The notes beneath the pieces are model-generated. The model saw nothing but the letters and a program-made list of their open reading frames with translations. It was not told the origin of the DNA and made no database searches. From assembly GCF_028553765.1 (NCBI RefSeq), contig NZ_CP067134.1, positions 1,965,001 through 2,029,000 on the forward strand: a stretch of DNA of 64,000 nt, in the 5' to 3' direction. The stretch comes from Paracoccus stylophorae. GTDB lineage: Bacteria; Pseudomonadota; Alphaproteobacteria; Rhodobacterales; Rhodobacteraceae. Of this stretch, positions 36,501 to 44,633 are shown one piece after another (within the stretch, counting starts at the first letter, position 1; the number at the start of each line of letters is the position of its first letter). The translations under genes were made by a program, and so were the position numbers.

Positions 36501-37434
36501 TGCCGCCCGACCGCCACGGCATCTCGCTGCCGTCGATCTGCCGCTGCTCGACCTTGGGCCGGACGCCGCAGCGGCCGATGCGCAGATCGTCGCCGAACCA
36601 TGACACCACCAGCGACACGGACCCGACATTCGGCAACTCGCGCCCCATGATGTCCATCGAGGCGCTGAAATCCGTCCCGCCCATCGGCGTGTTGACGTTG
36701 ATCGAATGAACCTCGCCCAGACCCAGATCCTGCGTCACCGGCGTGGTCGCCAGCGAATATTCGCCCGTGCCCGGGATCAGGGCGAGGGCACGAACGTCCC
36801 GGCACAGCCCGGTGCCGTCCTGCGCCGCGCAGGTCACCTCGAAACCCAGCTGCGGCATCCGGTTGCCCCAGCGTTCCAGGTTCAGATCCTCCAGCACGAC
36901 ATAGGCGACGCCGCGATAGGCCGGCGCCTCCTGACCCTCGCGGGCTGCGATGGCAGGGTCGGGCATCTGCGTCTCGTCGCCGCAATAGACGCGCATGTTC
37001 AGATCCGATGCGGCAATCTCCTCGCCATCCGCCCAGACCCGACCGACGCCCAGAATCCGACCCTCGCACAGCGCCAGCGCCACCGACAGGCGATAGCTGA
37101 TCTGCGTCACCCTGGGCTGCGGCGCACCCTTGCCGCCGCCCTGCACGCTGCCCGTTTCCTCCAGCGGACCGGCCCAGATGACATGGCCGGGGATGCGCAT
37201 CTGCCCCCAGATGCGCGGGATCGGCGCCCCCTCTCCGGCGGTTTGCAGGCGCAGCCGGTCGATCCGGCCGGTCTCGACCGCCCTCGATCCCGCGCCCAGC
37301 AGACGCTGATCTATCGCTCGCCCGACCGTCGCGCCGATCGCGCGGCCGATCACGGCACCCGACAATCCCAGAAAGGCGCCGCCAAACCCGCCTCCGATGG
37401 ATGCACCAACTGCGGACAACACGATCGTGGCCAT
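33553..37434 (-). CDS. GTA tail-tip / host-specificity megatron protein (g15)
   Basis: The 1293-residue protein is the largest of the cluster. Its N-terminus is Gly/Ala-rich and hydrophobic (AVGASIGGGFGGAFLGLSGAVIGRAIG). Beta-rich baseplate segments follow, then the GTA TIM-barrel-like domain around residues 430-750 (KIGYAADWSEYFGHHPGNGELFFHLDPLW, WFTEFGCAALDKATNQPNKF), then phage-tail repeats and the C-terminal domain ending FLRRIFNADE. It is the central fibre/tip of the particle and probably decides host binding. A 22-base gap separates it from the peptidase gene. Confidence 0.93.
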   Translation of the reverse strand: MATIVLSAVGASIGGGFGGAFLGLSGAVIGRAIGATVGRAIDQRLLGAGSRAVETGRIDRLRLQTAGEGAPIPRIWGQMRIPGHVIWAGPLEETGSVQGGGKGAPQPRVTQISYRLSVALALCEGRILGVGRVWADGEEIAASDLNMRVYCGDETQMPDPAIAAREGQEAPAYRGVAYVVLEDLNLERWGNRMPQLGFEVTCAAQDGTGLCRDVRALALIPGTGEYSLATTPVTQDLGLGEVHSINVNTPMGGTDFSASMDIMGRELPNVGSVSLVVSWFGDDLRIGRCGVRPKVEQRQIDGSEMPWRSGGIDRSTALEVARVDDRPIYGGTPSDQSVVEALQAIAQSGRKAVFYPFILMEQLAGNGLPDPHGRSEQPVMPWRGRITSSIAAGRAGSPDGTQLAVDEVAAFFGSAAPDDFVRDGDRVSYHGAPEWSYRRFILHYAHLCAAAGGIDAFLIGSEMIGMTQIRGPQNSYPSVAQLKRLAADVRAILGPEVKIGYAADWSEYFGHHPGNGELFFHLDPLWSDDNIDFIGIDNYMPLSDWRDGEDHLDAHWGRIANPAYLEANVCGGEGFDWFYASEADRDAQIRTPITDGKYDEAWVWRYKDIASWWQNLHFNRPGGRRSRQATSWVPGSKPIWFTEFGCAALDKATNQPNKFLDAMSSESVLPYFSTGQRDDAIQAAYVRAVMSYWSKPANNPVNGDGKRMLDLNRAHVWCWDARPYPAFPARSDLWSDGPAWERGHWLNGRAGAVALPAVVGDICRMAGVAEHDATSLSGVVRGYCLQGGESGRAALQPLMLAHGFDAVERDGVLRFVSRDGISRAQLGPDDLVIADGLSGLETVRAPEPELTGRLRLTHVEAGADYAVATAETSLPDADQETVTDSEFAMLLTRAEGREIAERWLSEAGVARDTARFALPPSLSHLGPGDVVRLRQGGDEPRRWRIDRVERAGAVTVDAVRVEPGVYRPALTNADDPTIRRYVPPMPVMPVFLDLPLLRGDEVAHAPYLAVAARPWPGKVAAYVSVEEEGGYQLNRMLDRPAVIGRTLDALPAARPGVLDRGVPLRIRVKTADMGSITHRALLAGANAMAIGDGSVDNWEIIQFRKAEPLGGGVWQISERLRGQAGTDAVMPDMWPAGSMAVLLDGAQEQVRLSPAARGQERFWRIGPASRAPDDASFRALKTEARGIGLRPYAPCHLRLQDRRLSWIRRTRTDGDGWEGLDVPVGESREAYLLRIVQFGARLLEAQLTQPEYVIPPDIWQIVAGGGAFTVAVAQLSDQFGPGPFLRRIFNADE

Positions 37435-37456
37435 CGCGGCCTCCTTTCCAAAGCCT

Positions 37457-37891
37457 CTACGGAAAGCGGAACCGGGCAGCGATCCGGTTCCGCCACGGCG
37501 TCGTCAACGGGCTTTCGATGACACCGTGATGGGTATAGGCATGAACAAATCTGGGCGCGTCGCCTGCCTGCGCGACGACGCCAAGGTGCTTCGCAACCGC
37601 GCCCTGACGCATGCGGAACAGCAATATCTGACCGTCTTCCAACGGCTCGTCGCGCAAGACCGGCAGCAGATGCCGCATGGCCCCGGCCAGCAGCAGTTCC
37701 GACGCCCCGCACTCGCCCCAATCCGGGGTATAGGCCGGGGCGGCTTCGGGCTCTTTGCCGTAAAGCGTGCGCCAGACTCCGCGGATCAGCCCCAGGCAAT
37801 CCGCGCCCGCACCCTGCGAACTTGCCTGATGCACATAGGGCGTTCCGATCCAGTCCCGCGCAATCGCGACGACCTGCGCACCCTCAGCCAT
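37457..37891 (-). CDS. GTA NlpC/P60 family cell-wall peptidase (g14)
   Basis: The 144-residue protein starts MAEGAQVVAIARDWIGTPYVHQ and has the catalytic Cys in GADCLGLIRGVW, a His in AKHLGVV and a further polar residue region in HAYTHHGVIES, the NlpC/P60 triad order. It carries no signal peptide; as part of the tail tip it would open peptidoglycan for DNA entry. Its start overlaps the hub gene by eight bases. Confidence 0.93.
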   Translation of the reverse strand: MAEGAQVVAIARDWIGTPYVHQASSQGAGADCLGLIRGVWRTLYGKEPEAAPAYTPDWGECGASELLLAGAMRHLLPVLRDEPLEDGQILLFRMRQGAVAKHLGVVAQAGDAPRFVHAYTHHGVIESPLTTPWRNRIAARFRFP

Positions 37892-38717
37892 GACGGCCCC
37901 CCGCGCCCGGCGCCATCAGCCAGTCTTCTCCCGGCAGATGCGGAAAGCCGCGGAAATTGACGAAGTTTCCGAATTTCTCCCGACAGGTTTCGGCGCGCTT
38001 GTCGCACCCCGCGATCAGCCGCAGCCGGTCACCCGTCTGCGGCAGGATACCCAGTTCCTGCCACAGCTCGATCTCGCGTCCGCCGTTCGGCAGGGCGACA
38101 TCGTTCTTGATCGCGCCGTGCAGCCCTTGGGCCGCGCCATCCAGCACCAGCAGCGATCCACGCTCGAACCAGCCGGCATCGAACGCCCCGAAACGCGAAA
38201 AGCGGAACCTGACGCCGTTCTCAAGCCCCTCGACCACCGGTTCGTGGCAGAACGCGGCGTCAGCCAGATCCAGCCCGCAGGACCGATCCCCCAGCCTGGC
38301 CGAACAGCGCGGATGATAGACGCGGCCCTGCGGCATGTTCAGCGCCTCGGACAGGCCGCGCAACTCGGCGCGAAACGCGCCGCCCGACCGCGTCACCTCG
38401 CCCAGACCGCCGGAAAAGATCAGCTTGCGGCGCACCGGGTCGGTCCAGTCGACCTCCCACATATTCAGGCTTGCGCGGTCCCATCGCCCGGCCATCAGAT
38501 CGCGTTCGGTGATGGCCTCGTCCGACAGCGCGCCTTCCGCCTCGGAATTGTCGACCGCAAGCCCCGATCCCTGCACCAGCGCACGCGCGCTCATGCCGTG
38601 ATCGGGACGAAACTCGGTGCCATCGAAACGCAGGCTGGTATCATGGTCCGTGAAGCCCAGGCGGAACCCGTCGGCGCGCTGGATCAGCCAAGCCCGGCAA
38701 AGCGTTGTCGCAGTCAT
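37884..38717 (-). CDS. GTA hub protein, DUF2163 (g13)
   Basis: The 277-residue protein has the DUF2163 N-terminal domain (LCRAWLIQRADGFRLGFTDHD, LSDEAITERDLMAGRWD) and the C-terminal cysteine-bearing part (YHPRCSARLGDRSCGLDL, LIAGCDKRAETCREKFGNFVNFRGFP). In the RcGTA structure the equivalent protein forms the baseplate hub with an iron-sulphur cluster, so these four Cys are the likely ligands. It overlaps both neighbours by 4-8 bases. Confidence 0.92.
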   Translation of the reverse strand: MTATTLCRAWLIQRADGFRLGFTDHDTSLRFDGTEFRPDHGMSARALVQGSGLAVDNSEAEGALSDEAITERDLMAGRWDRASLNMWEVDWTDPVRRKLIFSGGLGEVTRSGGAFRAELRGLSEALNMPQGRVYHPRCSARLGDRSCGLDLADAAFCHEPVVEGLENGVRFRFSRFGAFDAGWFERGSLLVLDGAAQGLHGAIKNDVALPNGGREIELWQELGILPQTGDRLRLIAGCDKRAETCREKFGNFVNFRGFPHLPGEDWLMAPGAGGRHG

Positions 38718-39346
38718 ATCCGCACCTCTATCACCGGAATCTGCGGCATCTCGCCGGCCTGAAACGACGCCACCGACACCGCGATCCGGTCGGTGTCGAA
38801 CCGCACCGGCACGTCGAACTCGAACCCCGCGGTGACGCGCGCGCCGGGTTCGGGCGGTTCGCGAAAGGTCACCGTGCCGCGGTCATGGTCGACCGCGTAA
38901 TCGGCGTCGGGATAAAGCTCGATCCCGCCCAGCCCCGCGCGCACCGTTCCCTGCACCGGTTTCGTCACCGGCCGGCGATAGCGGCCCGGCCCCGAGACAT
39001 AGGATTTCGTCAACTGGAAGCTGACCGTATTGCCGTCACCGCGGGCGATCTCCTGATCGTCGAAGGCGGGCGGCTGCGACGGCGCGCAGCTTTTGAAGTC
39101 GGACCAATCCTTCCATCGAAACCCGTGCAACTGGCCGGCCCGCGCCTCGAAGAACGCGACCAGCGCCGCCAGATCGTCCAGCGATCTCAGCCCCATCCCG
39201 GCGTCAAAGCGGCGTCGCGCATGGCTCCAGGGCGTGTTCCGCTCCTCGAAGCCGCTGGCAAGCGTGACGATCTCGGTCCGCCGCTCGGGGCCGCCGATCG
39301 ACCCGAACGACAGGTTCGTCGGAAATCTGACCTCGTGAAAAGCCAT
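38714..39346 (-). CDS. GTA distal tail protein, DUF2460 (g12)
   Basis: The start MAFHEVRFPTNLSFGSIGGPERRT follows GCAAGGAGACGCAG and fits the family. The 210-residue protein contains HARRRFDAGMGLRSLDDLAALVAFFEAR and GFRWKDWSDFKSC, diagnostic for DUF2460. In RcGTA it forms the ring joining the tail tube to the hub. The final bases overlap the hub gene (ATGA). Confidence 0.93.
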   Translation of the reverse strand: MAFHEVRFPTNLSFGSIGGPERRTEIVTLASGFEERNTPWSHARRRFDAGMGLRSLDDLAALVAFFEARAGQLHGFRWKDWSDFKSCAPSQPPAFDDQEIARGDGNTVSFQLTKSYVSGPGRYRRPVTKPVQGTVRAGLGGIELYPDADYAVDHDRGTVTFREPPEPGARVTAGFEFDVPVRFDTDRIAVSVASFQAGEMPQIPVIEVRI

Positions 39347-39362
39347 CTGCGTCTCCTTGCGT

Positions 39363-40016
39363 TCAGGCGTTGCGATCGCCGCGCGCCAATGCGCGGCCCA
39401 GCTGCGCGGCGATCTGCGACTGGCTGCGCTGGAAGCCGGCGACATCAGGCGTGGTGACGTTCACGGTGACATTGACCGCGCGCGCGCCCCCCGCCGCGGC
39501 GACGCCAAGCCGGCCGTCCGCACCGCGGCGCAGCGGCATGATCGCCTCGGGTCCGGCTTCGCCCATCAACCCGGTGCCGCCGCGCATCGGGAAATGCGTA
39601 GGCTCGGCCACCACGCCGCCCTTGGCGAACGGCATGACCCGGCCCTGCACGAATGCGCCGCCCTGCGCGAATGGCAGCGCCGAACCCATCATTCCGGCAA
39701 CGCCGTTCGCGAACGATCCCGCCAGGGCGCTTTCCACCGGCTTCATCGCGATCGAGAATACCGTGTCCGCGATCTGACGCCCGATGCCCTTCAGCGTCTC
39801 GGACAGCTTCTGCCCGTCAAAGACCAGACCGTCGAAGGCACGTCGCAACCCGCCCTCGATCCCTGAACACAGCGTGCCCACCTCGCGCGAGGTGAACAGC
39901 ATCGACTGTCGCAACCGCGCCAGTTCGGCCTCGAACTCGGCCGTCATCCGGCTGGTCTGTCCCAACCCTTCATCCACCTGGTCCAGCGTGGTGCCGAACC
40001 CGTCCTTGTTCGCCAT
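39363..40016 (-). CDS. GTA tail tape measure protein (g11)
   Basis: The 217-residue protein begins with a charged helical section (TTLDQVDEGLGQTSRMTAEFEAELARL) and contains a long amphipathic part, a hydrophobic patch (SFANGVAGMMGSALPFAQGG), and GGVVAEPTHFPMRGGTGLMGEAGPEAIMPLRRG, which is characteristic of phage tape-measure C-terminal segments. Its small size fits the short tail of GTA particles. Confidence 0.9.
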   Translation of the reverse strand: MANKDGFGTTLDQVDEGLGQTSRMTAEFEAELARLRQSMLFTSREVGTLCSGIEGGLRRAFDGLVFDGQKLSETLKGIGRQIADTVFSIAMKPVESALAGSFANGVAGMMGSALPFAQGGAFVQGRVMPFAKGGVVAEPTHFPMRGGTGLMGEAGPEAIMPLRRGADGRLGVAAAGGARAVNVTVNVTTPDVAGFQRSQSQIAAQLGRALARGDRNA

Positions 40017-40044
40017 GATGATGGCCCCCGCTTGTCAGTTGTCC

Positions 40045-40257
40045 TTAACCCGGCTGCCGGTCGGGAAACCGCGCCGCCAGCGCGGCCAGCCGCTCGCGCG
40101 TCATCGCGCGCGACCCCGGCTCGATCCCCAGCATCAGCGCCAGTTCGGCCGGCGTCAGCGACCAGAACTGATCGGGCCGCAAGCCCAGGCCGTGCAGCCC
40201 GGTCCGCATCAGGCCGGGCCAGTCCAGCCCGCCCTGCGCCCGCTCGCCGCCGCTCAC
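40045..40257 (-). CDS. GTA tail assembly chaperone, second gene (TIGR02216-like)
   Basis: This 70-residue protein starts at a GTG that overlaps the g10 stop (GTGA). It contains LDWPGLMRTGLHGLGLRPDQFWSLTPAEL and ALMLGIEP, typical of the small phage TAC proteins found behind g10 in GTA clusters. The reading frame extends upstream, but only the GTG start avoids a long overlap. It probably assists assembly of the tube on the tape measure. Confidence 0.82.
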   Translation of the reverse strand: MSGGERAQGGLDWPGLMRTGLHGLGLRPDQFWSLTPAELALMLGIEPGSRAMTRERLAALAARFPDRQPG

Positions 40258-40568
40258 GCGTCGATCCGGAACGCCCGCGCCAGCAACTCGGCGGCGGCGC
40301 GACCCGCCGCCGCCGGGCCGCCGCCGATCCGCGTCGTCAGCAGGTCGGGCGCGCGGCCCTGCCACCCGCCGCCGCGCAGCCCCGCGACCAGCACCGACAG
40401 CACGTCGCGGCTTGAGAAACGGCCAGTCTCGAACCGTTCCGCCACCGCCAGCAGGCTGTCGGCACCCAGATCCTGTTCCAGTTCCGCCAGCGCGCCCAGC
40501 GTCAGGCGCGCGACATGCGGCTGCCCGTCCAGCACCAGCTCGACTTCGCCACGCATGGGGTTCACCAT
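40254..40568 (-). CDS. GTA tail tube chaperone (g10)
   Basis: The 104-residue protein (start MVNPMRGEVELVLDGQ; the ATG overlaps the g9 stop by one base) has the TAC-like sequence RLTLGALAELEQDLGADSLLAVAERFETGRFSSRDVLSVLVAGLRGGGW. This is the conserved GTA g10 (GTA_gp10-type) pattern. It precedes the second chaperone gene and the tape measure, as in RcGTA. Confidence 0.9.
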   Translation of the reverse strand: MVNPMRGEVELVLDGQPHVARLTLGALAELEQDLGADSLLAVAERFETGRFSSRDVLSVLVAGLRGGGWQGRAPDLLTTRIGGGPAAAGRAAAELLARAFRIDA

Positions 40569-40981
40569 CACAGCGCCGTAAAGCTCAGCGCGCCGGCCGA
40601 CGCCATGGCCATCTCATAGGTCGCCTCGCCGTTATAGCTGCCGGCATATTCCAGCGCGGTGATCTGGAACGGCCCCTCGATCGTGCCGAAATCCGGGATC
40701 ACCACCTGGAACTGCGGCACCTCGCCATCGAAAAAGGCCTGCCTGGCGCGGGCATCCGTATCGGCATCGCGGAACACCCCCGACCCCGAGACCGAGGCGC
40801 TGCGCACCCCCGCACCGCCCAGCAATTCGCGCCACCCACCCTCGCTTTCCAGCGAGGTGACATCCACCGTTTCGGCGTTGAAGGACAGCCGGCTTGCGCG
40901 CAGCCCGGCCACCGTCTCGAACGCCCCGTTTCCAGTCATGTCCATCTTGATCAACAGATCGCGCCCGTTCTGTACCGCCAT
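40568..40981 (-). CDS. GTA major tail tube protein (g9)
   Basis: The 137-residue protein begins MAVQNGRDLLIKMDMTG and has VTSLESEGGWRELLGGAGVRSASVSGSGVF and a final YEMAMASAGALSF, matching the phage major tail protein TP901-1 family of GTA clusters. It should polymerise into the tail tube. Its start lies 12 bases after the g8 stop. Confidence 0.93.
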   Translation of the reverse strand: MAVQNGRDLLIKMDMTGNGAFETVAGLRASRLSFNAETVDVTSLESEGGWRELLGGAGVRSASVSGSGVFRDADTDARARQAFFDGEVPQFQVVIPDFGTIEGPFQITALEYAGSYNGEATYEMAMASAGALSFTAL

Positions 40982-40993
40982 GAATCCGTCTCC

Positions 40994-41413
40994 TCAGCCC
41001 AGATCAATGCGCGCACGAAAGGTCAGATCGACCCGCCGCGCCGCCCCGTTTTCCACCCGTCGCGCTTTCGCGCGCAGGAACCACAATGCCGCCAGTCGCC
41101 CCCGTTCCAGCGTCACGGAACCGTCTTCCAAAGCCTCGCTGACCGCCGCCGCGACCGCCTTGACCGTGGCAAATCCCGCGCCGCCCTCGGTCCCCGACAG
41201 CACCGAGACGATGAAATCGTGGCGCGAGCCGGCGCCCGTCGCATCGCCCGCATCCCTGACCTCTTCCGGGCCCAGCGAGACAAAGACCCCGCCGGGCGCA
41301 TCGACCGGCATGGCGTCAAAGATCGCATCCCCGATCAGCGCCGAAAGCGTCGGATCGCCGCGCAGATGCTGATAGACCGCCGATTGCAGCGCGGTCGCTG
41401 CCGCATAGCTCAT
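40994..41413 (-). CDS. GTA tail terminator, DUF3168 (g8)
   Basis: Start MSYAAATALQSAVYQHLRGD is chosen because its ATG overlaps the g7 stop by four bases. The 139-residue protein contains DAIFDAMPVDAPGGVFVSLGPEEV and ends RVDLTFRARI, the DUF3168 pattern of tail terminator proteins, which cap the tail at the head-proximal end. Confidence 0.92.
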   Translation of the reverse strand: MSYAAATALQSAVYQHLRGDPTLSALIGDAIFDAMPVDAPGGVFVSLGPEEVRDAGDATGAGSRHDFIVSVLSGTEGGAGFATVKAVAAAVSEALEDGSVTLERGRLAALWFLRAKARRVENGAARRVDLTFRARIDLG

Positions 41414-41748
41414 GTCGCCTCCTCCTCTTTCGCGAAACAGACCAGCCAGCGGCCCGCCAGATCGCGCTCGGCCACCGCCTCGATCCGGAACAGCCGGTCC
41501 TGAAGGCGCAGACGCTGGCCCGCCTGCGGCCTGCGCGGATCGCCCGCAGGCGCGCCGCGCACGGTGATCCGCCACGACACGACGCTTTCCGGCCCGACCT
41601 GCGCCAGACGTTCACGCCCGGACCCGGCATCCATCTCGGCCCAGATCGTGCCCAGCTGCCGCCAGCCAATGCGATGCCCGCCCATCCCGTCGCCCTGGCG
41701 CTCGGGCGTCTCCAGCCCAAGGGGCACATTCAGCCTCGGCGCGGTCAT
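41410..41748 (-). CDS. GTA head-closure / stopper protein (g7)
   Basis: The 112-residue protein (RLNVPLGLETPERQGDGMGG, WRITVRGAPAGDPRRPQAGQRLRLQDRLFRIEAV) matches the head-tail joining family used in GTA clusters between the g6 connector and g8. Both ends overlap neighbours by four bases. Confidence 0.9.
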   Translation of the reverse strand: MTAPRLNVPLGLETPERQGDGMGGHRIGWRQLGTIWAEMDAGSGRERLAQVGPESVVSWRITVRGAPAGDPRRPQAGQRLRLQDRLFRIEAVAERDLAGRWLVCFAKEEEAT

Positions 41749-42362
41749 CGGCGCAGCTCCCGGTTTCCCCGGCCGGCAAGCGTGCGCACCTGTCGCCAGC
41801 GTTCGATCAGCGCGCTGACACCGAAGGGCATCGCGCCCCGGCTGCCCTCAAAGCTGCGATCCTCGTAATACCGCGCCGCCAGCATCAGCACCGCCTGCGC
41901 CAGATCCGCGGGCACCGCGTCCCAGCTGTCGCCGAAACCGGCCGTGAAGGTCACCGTGACGCTGCCGCGACGCGGCACATGCGGCAGGATCACCCCGGTC
42001 GGCAGGATCATCGGGCGCTGCCCGTCGGGCAGCAGCCGCCAGCTTTCGACGGGCAAATCGGTCAGCGTGCCCGCACCGTCATCCAGGGCGATGGCATCGA
42101 CCGACACCACCGGAGCCAGTGGCAGCGGCTGACCAAGCCTGTCGCGCCAGTCGTCCAGCTGCATCCGAAAGCGCCGCGTCAGCAGCACCTTTCCGGTCCG
42201 CGCCTCGATGGTCGCGACCGCCGCGCGCAGAAACCCGGTCAGCGCGGCCGTCTCGGCGCTGTCGTCGGCAATGCGAAAGCCCGACCCCAGGCGCAAATGC
42301 TCGCGCAGCGCGGCGACCGGCAGCGCCTCCGCCGCCGGCGCCGTTTCCTCAATCAGCATCAT
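41745..42362 (-). CDS. GTA head-tail adaptor (g6)
   Basis: The 205-residue protein has the phage gp6-like connector signatures LREHLRLG, ALTGFLRAAVATIEARTGKVLL and LAQAVLMLAARYYEDR. It should sit below the portal. The first of two adjacent ATGs (42362) is used; a longer frame upstream is not supported. It is preceded by a 192-base gap that separates it from the capsid gene. Confidence 0.92.
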   Translation of the reverse strand: MMLIEETAPAAEALPVAALREHLRLGSGFRIADDSAETAALTGFLRAAVATIEARTGKVLLTRRFRMQLDDWRDRLGQPLPLAPVVSVDAIALDDGAGTLTDLPVESWRLLPDGQRPMILPTGVILPHVPRRGSVTVTFTAGFGDSWDAVPADLAQAVLMLAARYYEDRSFEGSRGAMPFGVSALIERWRQVRTLAGRGNRELRR

Positions 42363-42407
42363 GTCGCGAACCTCCCGTGCCACCGTCCGCTTCGTCGTTC
42401 CACATCG

Positions 42408-42428
42408 GCGGGGCCACAGCGGCCCCGC
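42408..42428. terminator. 8-bp hairpin in the capsid-connector gap
   Basis: GCGGGGCC (42408-42415) pairs with GGCCCCGC (42421-42428) over ACAGC. It lies in the 192-base gap between g5 and g6. No T-run follows on the minus strand, so it more likely stabilises or processes the abundant capsid transcript than terminates it. The rest of the gap holds nothing recognisable. Confidence 0.35.
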
Positions 42429-42554
42429 CCGTTCCCGCTTTCGGAAAAAGGGGTCGCGCCCGCGCGCAGGCCATCAGCGCGCGCGGACAGTTGCAAAGCC
42501 GGCATGACCAGCGTCCCGCGCGCGACCCCCTCCCTCGCCCGTCCCGGTCAGGGG

Positions 42555-43718
42555 TCAGGCGAATTTCATCAGCTTGACGGCACGGAAATCGGTGATGCCG
42601 CCGCCCACGCGCTTGGTCGCATAGAACAGCACATGCGGCTTGGCGCTGAACGGATCGCGCAGCACGCGCAGATCGGGACGCTCGACGATGGTGTATGCGG
42701 CGCGGAAATCGCCGAACGCGACAGCGGTCGCCTCGACGTCCATATCGGGCATGTCCTCGCTGATCAGGACCGGATAGCCCAGCAGCTGCGGCGCCTGTCC
42801 CGACGACAGCGCATCGGTCCACAGGAACCGGCCATCGGCATCCTTCATCTTGCGGATGCGCGCCGCGGTTTTCGAATTCAGCACGAAGCTCGCGTTGGCC
42901 CGATACTCGGCGCCCAGCGCATAGACCAGGTCGATCAGCACGTCGGCAGGTGCGGCGGCGTCGAAATCGCCCAGCGCACCGCTGAGTACCGTCCCGATCT
43001 GGCCCTCGGTCGCACTGCCGTTCGGCGCGGTCGGATAGGACAGGATGCCGCGCGGCTTGGCCACGCCGTCGCCGCGGATGAAGGCCGCCGCCTCGGACCG
43101 GGCGAACTTGTCCGCGATCCGCTCGGCCAGCCAGGCTTCGACGTCGAAGGCCGCATCGTCCAGCAGCCGCTGGCTGGCCTTGGGCATCGCCGACAGTTCA
43201 TGGACGGGGATCGAGATGCGCTCGATGCCGCCGGGCACGGTCTCGGCCATGTCGGCCTCGCTGGCCCAGCCGGCCCCCATGTCGCCCTTGTCGACCAGCA
43301 CCTCATAGGCCGAGGATTCGACGGCGACGACATTGGCCAGCCGCCGCAGCGACGCACCCGAGCGCAGCACGTTCTGCACCGTCTCGGCCACCTGCGGGGC
43401 GGCCAGGAAGCCGCCGTCGCTGGCGACCGTCAGACCCTTCTCCTCGATGACCAGACCGCGCAGCCCGTCGTCATCGCCGCTGCGCAGATAGGCGTTGAAC
43501 GCCTTCTGGTGCGGAACCTCGGTCTCGGCGGTGGTCGACAGGGGCGCACGGCCCCGGATGGCGGTCTTGCGATCAAGCATGTTCATGCGTTCTTCCTGTG
43601 CTTGCAGCTTCTTCTGGATGTCGTCGCGAAAGCCTCTGAGTTCGCCGACGAACCCCAGCATGGCCCCCTTCAAATTTGCGGGCGCGTCCCCGCCGCCCGC
43701 GGTCTTCACCTCGGTCAT
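42555..43718 (-). CDS. GTA major capsid protein, HK97 fold (g5)
   Basis: The ATG follows GAGGAGAAGACC, a near-perfect ribosome binding site suiting a highly made structural protein. The 387-residue protein has an N-terminal helical scaffold-like section (about 1-65, with LRGFRDDIQKKLQAQEERMNML), likely removed by the prohead protease. The HK97-type core follows (GGFLAAPQVAETV, MPKASQRLLDDAAFDVEAWLAERIADKFARSEAAAFIRGDG, GILSYP, DMPDMDVEATAVAFGDFRAAYTIVER). Confidence 0.96.
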   Translation of the reverse strand: MTEVKTAGGGDAPANLKGAMLGFVGELRGFRDDIQKKLQAQEERMNMLDRKTAIRGRAPLSTTAETEVPHQKAFNAYLRSGDDDGLRGLVIEEKGLTVASDGGFLAAPQVAETVQNVLRSGASLRRLANVVAVESSAYEVLVDKGDMGAGWASEADMAETVPGGIERISIPVHELSAMPKASQRLLDDAAFDVEAWLAERIADKFARSEAAAFIRGDGVAKPRGILSYPTAPNGSATEGQIGTVLSGALGDFDAAAPADVLIDLVYALGAEYRANASFVLNSKTAARIRKMKDADGRFLWTDALSSGQAPQLLGYPVLISEDMPDMDVEATAVAFGDFRAAYTIVERPDLRVLRDPFSAKPHVLFYATKRVGGGITDFRAVKLMKFA

Positions 43719-43853
43719 GGTCTTCTCCTCATCGCGATGATCGGGGCCGACCCGCCCCGTGTTGCCGGACCGTGCGCCCCGCCCGGTCCGATCCCGCAGG
43801 ATGCGCCCGCGCGCATCACCTGCATTGCAAGGCGCATGTGGCGCCTCGCATCC

Positions 43854-44384
43854 TCAGCCGTCGCGCAACGCCTCGGCCGCCGCGTCGAACAGCGCCGCCA
43901 CCTCGCGCAGATCGTCAGCCTCCTTGCGACCCACCCTGGCCTCGGGCAGCATCGGAAACGTCACCAGCGACACCTCCCACAGCTCGACCTCCGCCAGCGC
44001 GCGCCGCCCCTTGCGATCGCGTTCCGCCCGCAGTGTGCGATAGCCGATGGACAGCCCTTCGATCGCGCCCGCCTGGATCAGCGCCGCCGCCTCGCGCGCC
44101 TGCGCCACCTCGGGCAGCAGCCGCCCCTTAACCCACAGCCCCTTCGCGTCCTCGCGGATCTCGTCCCAGACGCCGATGGGCCTTGTCGGGTCGTGCTGCC
44201 ACAGCATCCGCACCCGGTCGCCCTTGCCCGCCAGCCGCGCCAGCGAGGCGGAAAACGCCCCCGGCAGCACCGCGTCGCCCCCCTGATCGGTCAGCCCGAA
44301 CAGGCTGGCATAGCCCTCGATCACGTGCCCCTCGGACAGGATCGGCGCCCCGCCCGCGAATTTCACCTCAAGTCCCGGTATCAT
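43854..44384 (-). CDS. GTA prohead protease (g4)
   Basis: The 176-residue protein is an HK97-type prohead protease: HVIEGYASLFGLTDQGGDAVLPGAFSASL, MLWQHDPTRPIGVW with the catalytic His, LSIGYRTL with the Ser, and LWEVSLVTFPMLPEARV are all present. It should trim the capsid N-terminus. It begins three bases after g3.5. Confidence 0.95.
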   Translation of the reverse strand: MIPGLEVKFAGGAPILSEGHVIEGYASLFGLTDQGGDAVLPGAFSASLARLAGKGDRVRMLWQHDPTRPIGVWDEIREDAKGLWVKGRLLPEVAQAREAAALIQAGAIEGLSIGYRTLRAERDRKGRRALAEVELWEVSLVTFPMLPEARVGRKEADDLREVAALFDAAAEALRDG

Positions 44385-44387
44385 CCC

Positions 44388-44633
44388 TCAGCCTCCTTTC
44401 GGCGCATATTCCAGAATGCCCTGCACCGCCTGCGTCAGGATCACCGCAACGACGCCATAGACGGTCATCCACAGCCGCCGCTCCAGCCCCTCGATCAGCG
44501 CCTCGATCCGCTCCAGCCGCTTTTCCATGGTGCCGAATTGCAGCGCCATGATCCGCTCCTGCGCGTCGAAACGCTGATCGTGCCAGCCGAAGCCATCCTT
44601 GACGAAGCGCGATCCCTCCATCGCCTCACCCAT
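44388..44633 (-). CDS. GTA g3.5 small membrane-associated protein
   Basis: The 81-residue protein (start MGEAMEGSRFVKDGF, whose ATG lies just inside the portal 3' end) has a charged helical first half, including LQFGTMEKRLERIEALIEGLERRL, and one hydrophobic segment near the C-terminus (MTVYGVVAVILTQAVQGIL). The second ATG (MEGSRF) is an alternative. Its position between portal and protease equals g3.5 of RcGTA, whose role is unclear. Confidence 0.78.
   Translation of the reverse strand: MGEAMEGSRFVKDGFGWHDQRFDAQERIMALQFGTMEKRLERIEALIEGLERRLWMTVYGVVAVILTQAVQGILEYAPKGG

Noticed and set aside
33433..36603. 1056-residue plus-strand open frame opposite the GTA tail-tip gene
   Set aside because: Antisense shadow of a recognised gene; no domain and no ribosome binding site.
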